Assembly: GCA_964600435.1 (NCBI GenBank)
Contig: CAZRJB010000013.1
Coordinates: 1-21,480 of the forward strand
Length of the DNA: 21,480 bases
Reading direction: 5' to 3'
DNA from: HGM11367 sp964600435
GTDB taxonomy: Bacteria > Bacillota > Clostridia > Christensenellales > UBA1242
Made by a program: the position numbers and the translations under genes. The notes beneath the pieces were generated by a model that saw only the letters and a program-made list of their open reading frames with translations, had not been told where the DNA came from and did no database searches. Positions 1 through 8,600 of this stretch are shown piece after piece. How positions within the stretch are numbered: position 1 is the stretch's first letter; every line of letters begins with the position of its first letter.

Positions 1-16
1 ACTGAGCCACTCCCGC
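1..16 (-). tRNA. 5' end of a tRNA gene, probably tRNA-Gly (partial)
   Basis: The minus strand from position 16 down reads GCGGGAGTGGCTCAGT and then leaves the window. This matches a tRNA 5' half: a seven-base acceptor strand GCGGGAG, U8 and G9, the D-stem strand GCTC, and A14-G15 opening the D-loop. The sequence resembles bacterial tRNA-Gly, but the anticodon lies outside the window, so the identity is an inference. A consensus promoter ends about 40 bases upstream, which supports a real transcription unit starting here. Confidence 0.72.
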
Positions 17-57
17 ATAGCGTAACATTAATGTTTACCACTAATTGTTACTTTGTA

Positions 58-86
58 AGTATACACACATTTAAAAATGTTGTCAA
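58..86 (-). promoter_or_regulatory. Consensus sigma-A promoter for the tRNA
   Basis: The minus strand carries TTGACA (81-86), a 17-base spacer and TATACT (58-63). Initiation is expected near 51, giving a leader of about 35 nt before the tRNA 5' end at 16. The leader contains a 12-base palindrome AACATTAATGTT at 24-35. The promoter lies just past the stop codon of the upstream 162-aa gene, so the tRNA is probably transcribed independently of it. Confidence 0.75.
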
Positions 87-116
87 CTGTTTTTTGTTAT
101 AAAATTAAAAATGTTT

Positions 117-605
117 TTAAAAGATTTTTCCATCTTCATTTGAACTGTTTAAAGAATTTTTTTCTTCTGTTTGTTTGATTTTTCCAATTGATTGTGAATT
201 GGTTTTTTTTGTGACAGAATTGTTATTTTTTGCACTTTGAGTATAAGGAACATTTAACGAACTTATATATTGAACAATCAAGTTGTCAATTTCTCCAGAC
301 TTAAGCATTTCTTTAAAACGTCTATATGTAAAGCGGTCGGTTGTTGCTTCATCAATAATGTCGTGAATTTTGCAAGTCATACCATACAAAGTTGGCATGC
401 TGACCAAAGTTGAAAAAAACAAGGCAGAATAGCCCACCATAAGATTAAACAGCATTATTATTGCACTTACCGCAGCAAAAACAAGATATGATATAAAAAA
501 AACTTTTCTAGATTTTTTGCTTTTTAAAAACTTATCTTTTATTTTTAAGTACTTATATATAAAAAACATTTTTTCGTCTTCGGTTAATTCAACCTTTTTT
601 TTCAT
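117..605 (-). CDS. Small two-TM membrane protein of unknown function
   Basis: I do not recognise a family. The 162-residue protein has a Lys-rich N-terminus (MKKKVELTEDEK), a basic stretch at about residues 22-34, two hydrophobic segments at about 35-56 and 59-77, then a charged amphipathic stretch (about 78-115). It ends in a Ser/Asn/Lys/Gln-rich, probably disordered tail. There is no signal peptide. The helical hairpin implies that both termini lie on the same side, probably the cytoplasm given the positive residues before the first segment. An in-frame GTG at 611 would add two residues. I prefer ATG at 605 because an AGGTGA Shine-Dalgarno-like stretch overlaps that GTG. The gene has its own strong promoter (644-672) and is divergent from the cardiolipin synthase gene. 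The reading frame is convincing; the role is unknown. Confidence 0.75.
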   Translation of the reverse strand: MKKKVELTEDEKMFFIYKYLKIKDKFLKSKKSRKVFFISYLVFAAVSAIIMLFNLMVGYSALFFSTLVSMPTLYGMTCKIHDIIDEATTDRFTYRRFKEMLKSGEIDNLIVQYISSLNVPYTQSAKNNNSVTKKTNSQSIGKIKQTEEKNSLNSSNEDGKIF

Positions 606-643
606 GTTCACCTTACCTTTTGCCTTAACGTTTGTGTGATATT

Positions 644-672
644 ATTTTATTACACAACCTCACTTTTGTCAA
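644..672 (-). promoter_or_regulatory. Sigma-A promoter for the two-TM protein gene
   Basis: The minus strand has TTGACA (667-672), a 17-base spacer and TAAAAT (644-649), about 40 bases upstream of the ATG at 605. The -35 box and the start of the spacer read TTGACAAAAGTG. The same 12 bases occur upstream of the giant gene at 14568-14579. Confidence 0.75.
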
Positions 673-820
673 TAGAGAATATGAACAAGGGCGAATGAAT
701 TTTTTTTGCGCCATAAAAAATGGTATGGAAAAAGTGACTTTTCTCTTTTGTTAGTGTGTTAGCAACATATTAACAATAATTTATCGCATTTAATCTTTAC
801 TACATTGAGAATATGAACAA
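672..820 (+). repeat. Two copies of a 17-base direct repeat (AT[A/T]GAGAATATGAACAA)
   Basis: The copies are at 672-688 and 804-820, 132 bp apart, and match at 16 of 17 positions. GAGAATATGAACAA is identical in both. They sit in a non-coding control region, which suggests a binding site, but no regulator is identified. Confidence 0.55.
734..762 (+). promoter_or_regulatory. Weak promoter-like element upstream of cardiolipin synthase
   Basis: GTGACT (734-739), 17 bases, then TGTTAG (757-762). The -10 is poor by itself. The element aligns without gaps to the strong promoter of the 1048-aa gene at 14799-14827, sharing TGACTTT, six variable bases, then TTGTTAGTGT. It could drive the cardiolipin synthase gene with a leader of about 200 nt, or be a diverged relic. 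Confidence 0.3.
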
Positions 821-968
821 AAAATGCCATACATATGTTAAAAAACATATTGACCAGAATTTTCTATTTAATTCTTTATGTTTGGAAAATTTTTGCCAAA
901 CAAAGTTTTAAGCAAGCACAACATTGATTGGTTGAATTATTTGTTAAAAAAATGAAAAAATAATAATA

Positions 969-2381
969 ATGACTTTATTTTTGAGATATTTGCTTGTTTT
1001 TAATGCTTTTTTAATTATTTTTATGGCTATTTATGAAATTAAAAACATAAAATCTTTTTTGTTTTGGTTTTTTATTATTATTTTTTTTCCAATTATTGGA
1101 TTTGTTGTATATGTTGTTTTTGGAAATGCTTTAAAATTTAACAGCAAAGGTAAACTTATTGAAAAAGAAAATTCAACAAAAAATTTTGTTGACGATTTGA
1201 AAATTGCAAAATTAAACAAAATTGAGCCCCCAAATGACACTTTTAGATTTGTAAAACAAAACTTTAATGCTCCAATTTGGAATTTTAACAAAATTTCAAC
1301 TTTTTTGTGCGGAGAAACATTTTTAAAAGATTTGATTAAAGAAATTAAACAAGCTAAATGTTCTATAAATATGGAATTTTACATTTTTTCTGATGATGCC
1401 ACAGGTAAAGAAGTTGCAAAAGAGTTAATTAAAAAAGCACAAAATGGAGTTGAAGTTAATGTTGTTTATGATTCTTTTGGTTGCAAAAATAACAATAAAA
1501 AATTTTGGAAAAAAATGAAGCAAGCAGGAATTAATGTTATTCCTTTTTTCCCAAGTCCTTTTAAAATTGAACCCTTTAACTTTAAAATAAACTATAGAAA
1601 TCATAGAAAAATTGTTGTGATAGATGCAAAAATTGCATATGTTGGCGGAATTAATTTAAGAAATGACCACATGAACAAAAGCAAGTTAAAACCTTGGCGT
1701 GACACACAAATTAAAATTGAAGGCAATGCCGTTTTTGCATTGCAAAATGTTTTTTTAAATGATTTTTTGTTTGCATCCAACAAAACCATTAACGAAATTG
1801 ACATTGAAAAATATTTTCAAACAAGTAAAACAAATGGAAATGTTTCTTTGCAGATTTTGGAAAGTGGTCCAGAAAAAAGCAAAAAACAAATTTATGAAAC
1901 TTATTTAAAAATGATTTCAACCAGCAAAAATCACATATTTATTGAATCTCCTTATTTTATTGTGGACAACAATATTATTTTGGAAATAAAAAAAGCATTA
2001 AAACGAAATGTGAAAGTTACAATTATTGTTCCACAAAAACCAGATAAAAAAATTGTTTATGGCGCCACTTTGTTGTGTTTAAGCAAATTGGTTGACTGCG
2101 GTGCTGATGTGTTTTTTTATCATAACTTTATTCATAGCAAGGTTTTTGTTTGCGACAACACTGCTTGCATTGGAACATGCAATTTTGACAATCGCTCATT
2201 TTTTTTAAACTTTGAAATTGCTTGTTTGTGTTATGATTCTCAATTTGTTTCACAACAAATTAAAAACATTAAAAATGATATTAAAAACAGCATTATGCTT
2301 TCAAAAAAACAATTTAACAAACTTAAAACAAAAAACTTGTTTGCTATTGTTGTTTATAAAATTGTTTCAAAACTGCTTTAA
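969..2381 (+). CDS. cls: Cardiolipin synthase (phospholipase D superfamily)
   Basis: The product is expected to join two phosphatidylglycerol molecules into cardiolipin plus glycerol at the cytoplasmic membrane. At 470 residues it has the usual length for bacterial ClsA-type enzymes. Two N-terminal hydrophobic segments (about 5-22 and 29-51) form a membrane anchor. Two PLD domains follow, each with an intact HKD motif: H212-x-K214-x4-D219 (in NHRKIVVIDAKIAYVGG) and H389-x-K391-x4-D396 (in HSKVFVCDNTACIGTCNFD). The family's PWRD segment (residues 242-245) and NFE near residues 414-416 are present. ATG at 969 is the first start that includes the whole TM region. No Shine-Dalgarno site precedes it; instead there is a four-codon ATG-AAA-AAA-TAA at 952-963. 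The gene converges on the giant gene. Other PLD-family phosphatidyltransferases cannot be fully excluded, but the architecture fits Cls. Confidence 0.93.
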   Translation: MTLFLRYLLVFNAFLIIFMAIYEIKNIKSFLFWFFIIIFFPIIGFVVYVVFGNALKFNSKGKLIEKENSTKNFVDDLKIAKLNKIEPPNDTFRFVKQNFNAPIWNFNKISTFLCGETFLKDLIKEIKQAKCSINMEFYIFSDDATGKEVAKELIKKAQNGVEVNVVYDSFGCKNNNKKFWKKMKQAGINVIPFFPSPFKIEPFNFKINYRNHRKIVVIDAKIAYVGGINLRNDHMNKSKLKPWRDTQIKIEGNAVFALQNVFLNDFLFASNKTINEIDIEKYFQTSKTNGNVSLQILESGPEKSKKQIYETYLKMISTSKNHIFIESPYFIVDNNIILEIKKALKRNVKVTIIVPQKPDKKIVYGATLLCLSKLVDCGADVFFYHNFIHSKVFVCDNTACIGTCNFDNRSFFLNFEIACLCYDSQFVSQQIKNIKNDIKNSIMLSKKQFNKLKTKNLFAIVVYKIVSKLL

Positions 2382-2544
2382 TATTTTGCAATGTTTTTTT
2401 TGTTTAATATGTTTTTTTGTGTTTAATTTAAAATTTTTTTACTTTTTGGTTGTTTTTTTATTTGGGTTGGTTTTTTTGTTTGGTATTTGTGTTGATTAAT
2501 TTTTTGGTTGTTTTTTTGTTTGGTGGGTTTTGGATGTTGTTTTT

Positions 2545-2590
2545 TTGTTGGTTGTTGTTGGTTGTTGTTGGTTGTTGTTGGTTGTTGGTT
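2545..2590 (+). repeat. Decamer tandem repeat GTTGTTGTTG
   Basis: Three exact head-to-tail copies of GTTGTTGTTG occupy 2551-2580, with partial units on both sides (about 2545-2590). The repeat is non-coding and lies between two convergent genes. Such short tandem repeats can change copy number by slippage. Confidence 0.8.
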
Positions 2591-2594
2591 AAAC

Positions 2595-2631
2595 AAAAAA
2601 ATTTAGACATCCAAATTTTTGGATGTCTAAA
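2595..2631 (-). terminator. Intrinsic terminator of the giant gene
   Basis: There is a perfect 14-bp stem: TTTAGACATCCAAA at 2602-2615 and its complement at 2618-2631, with a two-base loop. On the minus strand the stem is followed by a run of seven T (2601-2595), 14 bases past the TAG stop of the giant gene. On the plus strand no T tract follows, so it should act mainly on the minus strand. Confidence 0.85.
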
Positions 2632-2644
2632 AATGTGTTTAACT

Positions 2645-5600
2645 CTAATTTTTTATATACAAATATGTGGTTGCACCATTATATGTAATAGAATACCATG
2701 CATCGTTTGGTTTATTAGTGCCAAAACTATGTTCATACTTTCCATTATTATATATAATCTCATAAGTTGTGCTAGAATTGTTTATTTGTTTTAAATCTAT
2801 ATTGCCTGTTGGATTTTCTTGTGTGTCTGGAGTTTTAACAATTTCCATCTTGTCACCACTTATAAAAATGCTATAATTTTTGCCATCGATTGTGTAAACG
2901 TCTTTAAGATCACTACTAAAAGAATAACTAAGTGTAGAGACCGGGTTGTCTATCGAAGGATCAGTAGTTGTTACCGTACTACTTGTAAATTTAATCTCGT
3001 TCACCTTTACCACTTTGATTTTTATTTTGTAATGGTTGATGTAAATATAATCATAAGTGCTGTTGGATAAATTTTTGTTTTTGTCTGTTATTATTATATT
3101 ACCTGCTGTGGTGCCTGTGTCGCTTTCAAAGTATATTGTTTTCGTATTGTCTGTACTAATTTCATCTAAGCCATACTTAACAATTTGAATATTATTGAAA
3201 ATTGTACTGCTTTCTGTGCTATCCAAGTCAGCTTTTAAAATTATTGCACTTGAACCATCAAAGTTTACATAAATTGGAACAACATCATTTTCTAAGTCCT
3301 CAATTTTGCTGGTGTTGGCTGATTTAATTTTTGAACCTAAGCGAATATAACTGATATATGTTTTATTGTTATATGTGATTGTTAAGTTATATACTTCACC
3401 CATTTCCAAATTGCTATTAGAGTTGTCAATTGTGATTGAGTTATTTTCATAACTTTCAACTGCCAAGCCATTAAGTTTAAAGTTTGCTTTAGTTAATGTT
3501 GGTTCAGTAGTGTCTGTTGGTTGACCAGCATCGGTAGATGCCTCTTGTGTTGCCAAAGCTGTTGGTTGAACCCCTTCGGCTGATTGTGCTGAAGTTGAAG
3601 GCAATAATTTTGTTATTATGCTTGATACATCAATATTCAATTTTGTTGGTTCATTATCATCAATGTCAGGTGTAACTTCTTCCTCTTCAACAAATGCGAC
3701 ATAAATTTCACCAATTTTGCTTTGTTTATAGCTAGTTCCTGTATCTGCACCATATAAACAATAAACTTCAATGGCAATATATTGTTCTTTAATGTTAAAG
3801 CCGCTTTTCAATTTTATTGTTCCGTTTTGAGATATTGTGAACAAGCCAGTTGAACTTGTGCTTTTGCTTGATGAATTAGCCAAATTTTTAACATTGCCTG
3901 GTTTAAATATAATTTTGCCGTTTTGTTCGGTTTTAATATTATTATTATCAAATTTCGCAACATTGACAGCAAATGATTTGTTTTCACCAGTTGACATAAT
4001 TTCTGAAACACCATAACCTGCCACCAGTTTAAAGTCTTTTGCCCAATCATCCAAGATAATATCGCTTTCTAATGCAGTCGAGCTGTCGTAATGGTAATAA
4101 ATTGTTCCACCTTTGTAGGCTTTTAATGTGTCTATGCCAGTAAACTTTGTTGTAACCCTTAAGCCACCAGAAATTGTTGTTTTTGCATATTTATATTGGT
4201 TATCGCTTTCGTTATATACTGTATATTTTATTAAGATGTCTGTTATAGCGGCAGAAGCATATTTATAAGTTACACCATCTTTTGTTTCTTCGGATAAACT
4301 CGAAGCATTGATTAAACTTGGAGTATATGAACTACTTCCGCTCGCAACAATACTTGAAATGTTTTTTGCAGTTTTAGCCGTAGCATCTGACAAACCGTTA
4401 ACGTATAAAATATCATTTCCATCACTATCTTTACCATGCTTTCCAGTAAACAATGATATGTTTTTGCCTTGATATGCGCTATCGGTTAAAGGCATTAAAC
4501 CAACCCCATTATGCTCTATGGTTCTTGGATCTTCCTCGCCGTCAACTTTTATTAATACATTTGTTTGTTGATGAGCATATAATTCCAAACCATATAAACT
4601 TCCAATTGTTGCCTTTGTTTGACTGCCTTCCTCCTCTTGTGTTAAGTTTGTGCTTGCAAACTTTGTTGCTGCAGTTTGGTTTGTTATGTTATATAAGTAA
4701 AATTCAAACTTGTAAGAAGAAGTTGAGTTTATTAAATCATCCCAATTTGCTTGACTAAAAACTAATTCAGCAGCAATTGTAGCTTTATTTGTACTATCAT
4801 AATCAATTTGAGCAACAAAAGGTATTGATGTTTTGGTTTGTTCATCTGTGTTTCTTATTGCTTTTACTTGATAATAAACTCCAAAATCTGTGATAGAATA
4901 TTGTTTAAATTCAGTGAGTTTATTATCATTATTAGCACTTGAACCTTCGTAATAGGTTGTGGTGCCATTATTGCTAACAATTATTGCAATTGTGCTGCCG
5001 ACTTTCGTTAGCGTGGTTGTGTTGTTACTTGTTGTGGCGACGAGAGCTTCGCCGCTTGTGTCTGAACCGCTGTAATAAGTTGTTGTGCCATTTTCGGTGA
5101 CAATTGTTGCAATTGTGGTGCCGCTGCTATTTTTTAGATTGATTATGGTTTTGCTTGTTGAGCCGTTATATGGAGCAATTCCATATTTTTTAAGGTCATT
5201 AAATATTCCCGTTATTTCAGTTTCACTCGAACTCTGATTAATCTTAGTAATTTTATCATCGAGTATATTTTTTAAATTTTCACTTTCGCTGTCAACTGTT
5301 ACATTAATATCACTTAAATCAACATTTGCATAAACTTGAGCATCTTGTTTAAGTTCTGGTTCACCCAAGTATTGCCCTATTTTGTTGTCATGAACACTAA
5401 TGTAATGAGAAAGGTCTGCTGGAACAGTATCTCTAAAATATACATTTTGTGCTTTAAAAGATGAAGCATATCTTTTTGTAATTATAAGTTCCTTGCTAAA
5501 TGTATAGGTTTCTGCATCATTTGCAGTACTGCCTTTTATTGTTATGATTAAAGTTCCTGTGTATTGACTTGTTCCACCCCAGAGATCTTCATTTAAAAAC

Positions 5601-8600
5601 TTAATATTCATAGAAGTATTAGTATTAGTATTGGAATCAATTTCAGCAACTGGATTACGGTCATCTGAACAATCATAAATTGTTCCGGCATATTTAAATT
5701 TAACTTCAGCTATATATATTTCTGCTGATGTATCAACAGTTCCATCCGCTTGCAGTAAAGTTACTGCAATGCCTTTGTTCGCTGTAGAGTGATTGTTTAT
5801 ATTTTTGTTATAAACATAAATTGAGTCACCTTCGTAGAATGTGCCTGTGGAAATTTCTGTTGCTGTTATGTTAACAGTTGCAATAAGCTCAATATAGTAA
5901 TTAAATGTGTAACCATAAGAATCTGTAAATGTTAAGGTTAACTTTTTGTTTCCAAAGTCTGCATTTTTAATTAGCTTAACAATTAGTTCATTAGTGTCGC
6001 CATTTTTATAAACTGAAAAGTAAGTTGTATCGCCTGACGCTGTTGGTTCTTGCCAATAAACAACTGTGTTGGTTGTGATGGTTGAATAACGGCCTTTTGT
6101 GTAAATATAGTTGGTTATTGTAGGGCTTGCTAAAGTTATTTGTTTGTCTGCTGCATAAGTTATTTTAAGTGGATTTTGTGCGCTGTTTGCAGTATCTGTT
6201 CCGTCTGAATTGCGCAAAGTTTCAACAACGTCTGAAATAACTTTAACTTTTAAGGTTTCTTCTACAGTTTTACTTATACCATTACAAGTGTATGTGAATG
6301 TTAAATTAACAATTGTTCCATCGTTTTTTGCACCAAGTGCTTTTAAAGCAAAATCGTATTTTATGTTGTCTATCATTAATGGGTCGTATAGCAAACTAGA
6401 ATATGCTCCAACTTGGTCGCTTGTTAAAGAAATGGTTGTGCCAGCTGGCAAACTGTTAATGCCAAAATTTTGATATTGATTTAAAGAATCTTTTAAACCA
6501 AACTTTTCAACAAATGAAACGCCCTCGGCAAATTCGTTTGCATTTAATGTTATTGTTATTGTTCCATCAGAATCCACACTTGTTTGTTCATTGTTTGTTT
6601 GAGGTTCGAACTTGAAATCAAATAAATAGTTTATTTTTGACACGTTCATATTTTGACTAGTTGTTTGATTTGTTATTGCATAACCATAGCAGCCATTAAT
6701 TTTGTCGGAATTAGGTTCTATAGGATTACTAGAATTAGTGACAAGATTTTTTGCATTTATTAGTCCTTTAGCACCAATAATTTTAGAATAGAATTCGTAA
6801 TCCACTTGTTTACCATTATATGTAAGTGAATATTGCAAGCCATTATTATTCTCGCTAAATTCCACATTATACTCACATTCTTTATATGTTTCTCCATCTA
6901 GAATATACAGTTTATAGCCATTTTTTGTTATGATTGAATAGGTGTTTATATTCACAACGGCTCTAATATTTTGCCCACTATAATAATATTTTTTAATCTC
7001 TATGTAGTTTTTACCCTCAGCTTCTGGACAATTTAGAGTTGGTTTTTGAGTGTTTGGGTCAGAAACAAGTTCTCCATAATGTATTTTTTCAATTTTAGTT
7101 GCTTTTGGGTCTCCTTTTTGTTCTTCTGTCGAATTGCTCGGAGATGAGAAATTTTGTAAACCTGTTGGAAGAGTAACAATCAAATAAACATTGTTAAGAA
7201 TACTATCGTCGCCATAACCAACATATGTGGTTATTCCGTCTGTTTCCAATTGGTATGGATTTGCTGTTTGAACACGAACGCTGTATGTGTTGTAGGTTTT
7301 GTTATTTATTATAATTTCAACTTTATAATCTCCAACTTCGTTAAACGTGTGACTTTTTTGGTTTGTTGATTCTATTGTGCCAACTTTTAATGACCAGTTA
7401 GTAAAATCGCCATATTCGCGTGTGTCTGGATTATATTGCTTAACTTCAATTCTATTTTTGCCATTAAATGTTTGTTCATTGAAATTAATTGTTGTACCAG
7501 AAATAACAAATTCACATGTTTCTAAGTTTTTTGTTGATTCGCTAGAATATGGATAGTTTATTGTAACTTGATATTCTGGAGCGATTGTTACCTTGGCATA
7601 TGCTTTTGCAATAATGTTGCTTTCATTTGGTTGAGTAATTGAACTATCAGGGGATTTTTCTACAACAAAAATAAAATCTTTAACTGTTTCGGTTGTTAAA
7701 ACTCCAACATCAAATTTGAAACAATTATTAGTGATATTGTAACCCACATAAGGTTTGTTGTCATAATATCCCCAAATTTTAATTTGGTTGTTGTTTTGAG
7801 TAAAGTTTTCTGGAGCAAAAGTTTTGTCAGTTGCTATTTCGTCTTTAAACAAGCCGGTTATTTGGTCTTTCGTGATTTCAATTGTGCCATTTGTTTCAGT
7901 TGTTGAAATTGTTGCAGGAGTGATTTGAGTTGAAGTGCTAACAATTCTTGGTTTGATTTTTATCTCGTCAGTTATGATTGTGTATGAAATTGTATCATTA
8001 AATTTAACAATTAATGTTAAAGTGCATTTGATTTCTTGCATTTGGTGATTGAATAAGATGTTTGTGGTGGTACCGTCAATTGTGCAAATATCGCCAACCG
8101 TTATTTCTGTTCCGTTTGAATCAGTGATTTTATCAATAGAAATGCTGTCAATTTCATAACCGTTTAAAGTTGTATTATCAGAAATTGTTGGAGTTATTGT
8201 GATTAGAGTATCTGTATCTGGTTGAGTTGGAGTGGTGCCTGCACCGCCCTGACCTTTGCCACTTGATGTTGCTTGGGTTAAACCACCGCCAGCTTGTGTG
8301 GTTGAGTTTGGTTCAAATTTGATTGCATACTCTGTTCCAGCAAAAATATCTGAAGATTTCAATTCAAAATCAAAAGCAGGATTAACAATAACAGTTATTG
8401 TTGAAAGCACACCATATTGTGTGAAAACTTCAATTGTGAATGTTGTTCCATTTGGTTGAAGACTTATTTCTAATTGATTGCTAGTGCCACTAGCAAGGTC
8501 CACTGGACAAGTGATTCCCGTTGTTGTTATACACTCAAGGATTGATGTTGGTGTTTGACCTGTTGTTGTTTTAACCACAAACACATTACCGTCTTTGTCT

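Larger units (their letters stand above)
612..968. other. Divergent intergenic control region
   Basis: This 357-bp AT-rich stretch lies between the minus-strand two-TM gene and the plus-strand cardiolipin synthase gene, with no coding sequence visible. It holds the minus-strand promoter at 644-672, two copies of a 17-base element (672-688 and 804-820), a plus-strand promoter-like segment at 734-762, and a small hairpin with arms ATATGTT (833-839) and AACATAT (844-850). I found no confident promoter closer to the cardiolipin synthase start. The best -35-like box, TTGACC at 850-855, has no well-spaced -10. Confidence 0.6.
2382..2644. other. Convergent intergenic region with extreme GT-rich, C-poor strand
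   Basis: Between the ends of the cardiolipin synthase and giant genes, the plus strand from 2382 to 2590 contains only two cytosines (2389 and 2442). It is nearly all T and G, with many runs of six to eight T. It includes a decamer tandem repeat (2545-2590) and is followed by the giant gene's terminator. The open frames crossing it are hydrophobic shadows without a ribosome site, so I do not call a gene. No clear hairpin terminator is visible for the cardiolipin synthase transcript; termination may rely on the U-rich RNA. Confidence 0.6.

Noticed and set aside
833..850. Short hairpin ATATGTT/AACATAT as a terminator
   Set aside because: It is all A/T except one G-C pair, has no following T tract, and no gene ends just upstream.
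2551..2590. CRISPR-like repeats or a stable G-quadruplex in the decamer repeat
   Set aside because: There are no spacers between units, and GG steps (not GGG) make a stable quadruplex doubtful.
2450..2794. Hydrophobic open frame on the plus strand across the GT-rich tract
   Set aside because: It is made of Phe/Leu/Val/Gly/Cys from T- and G-only codons, has no ribosome site, and runs into the 3' end of the giant gene in antisense. It is a composition artefact.
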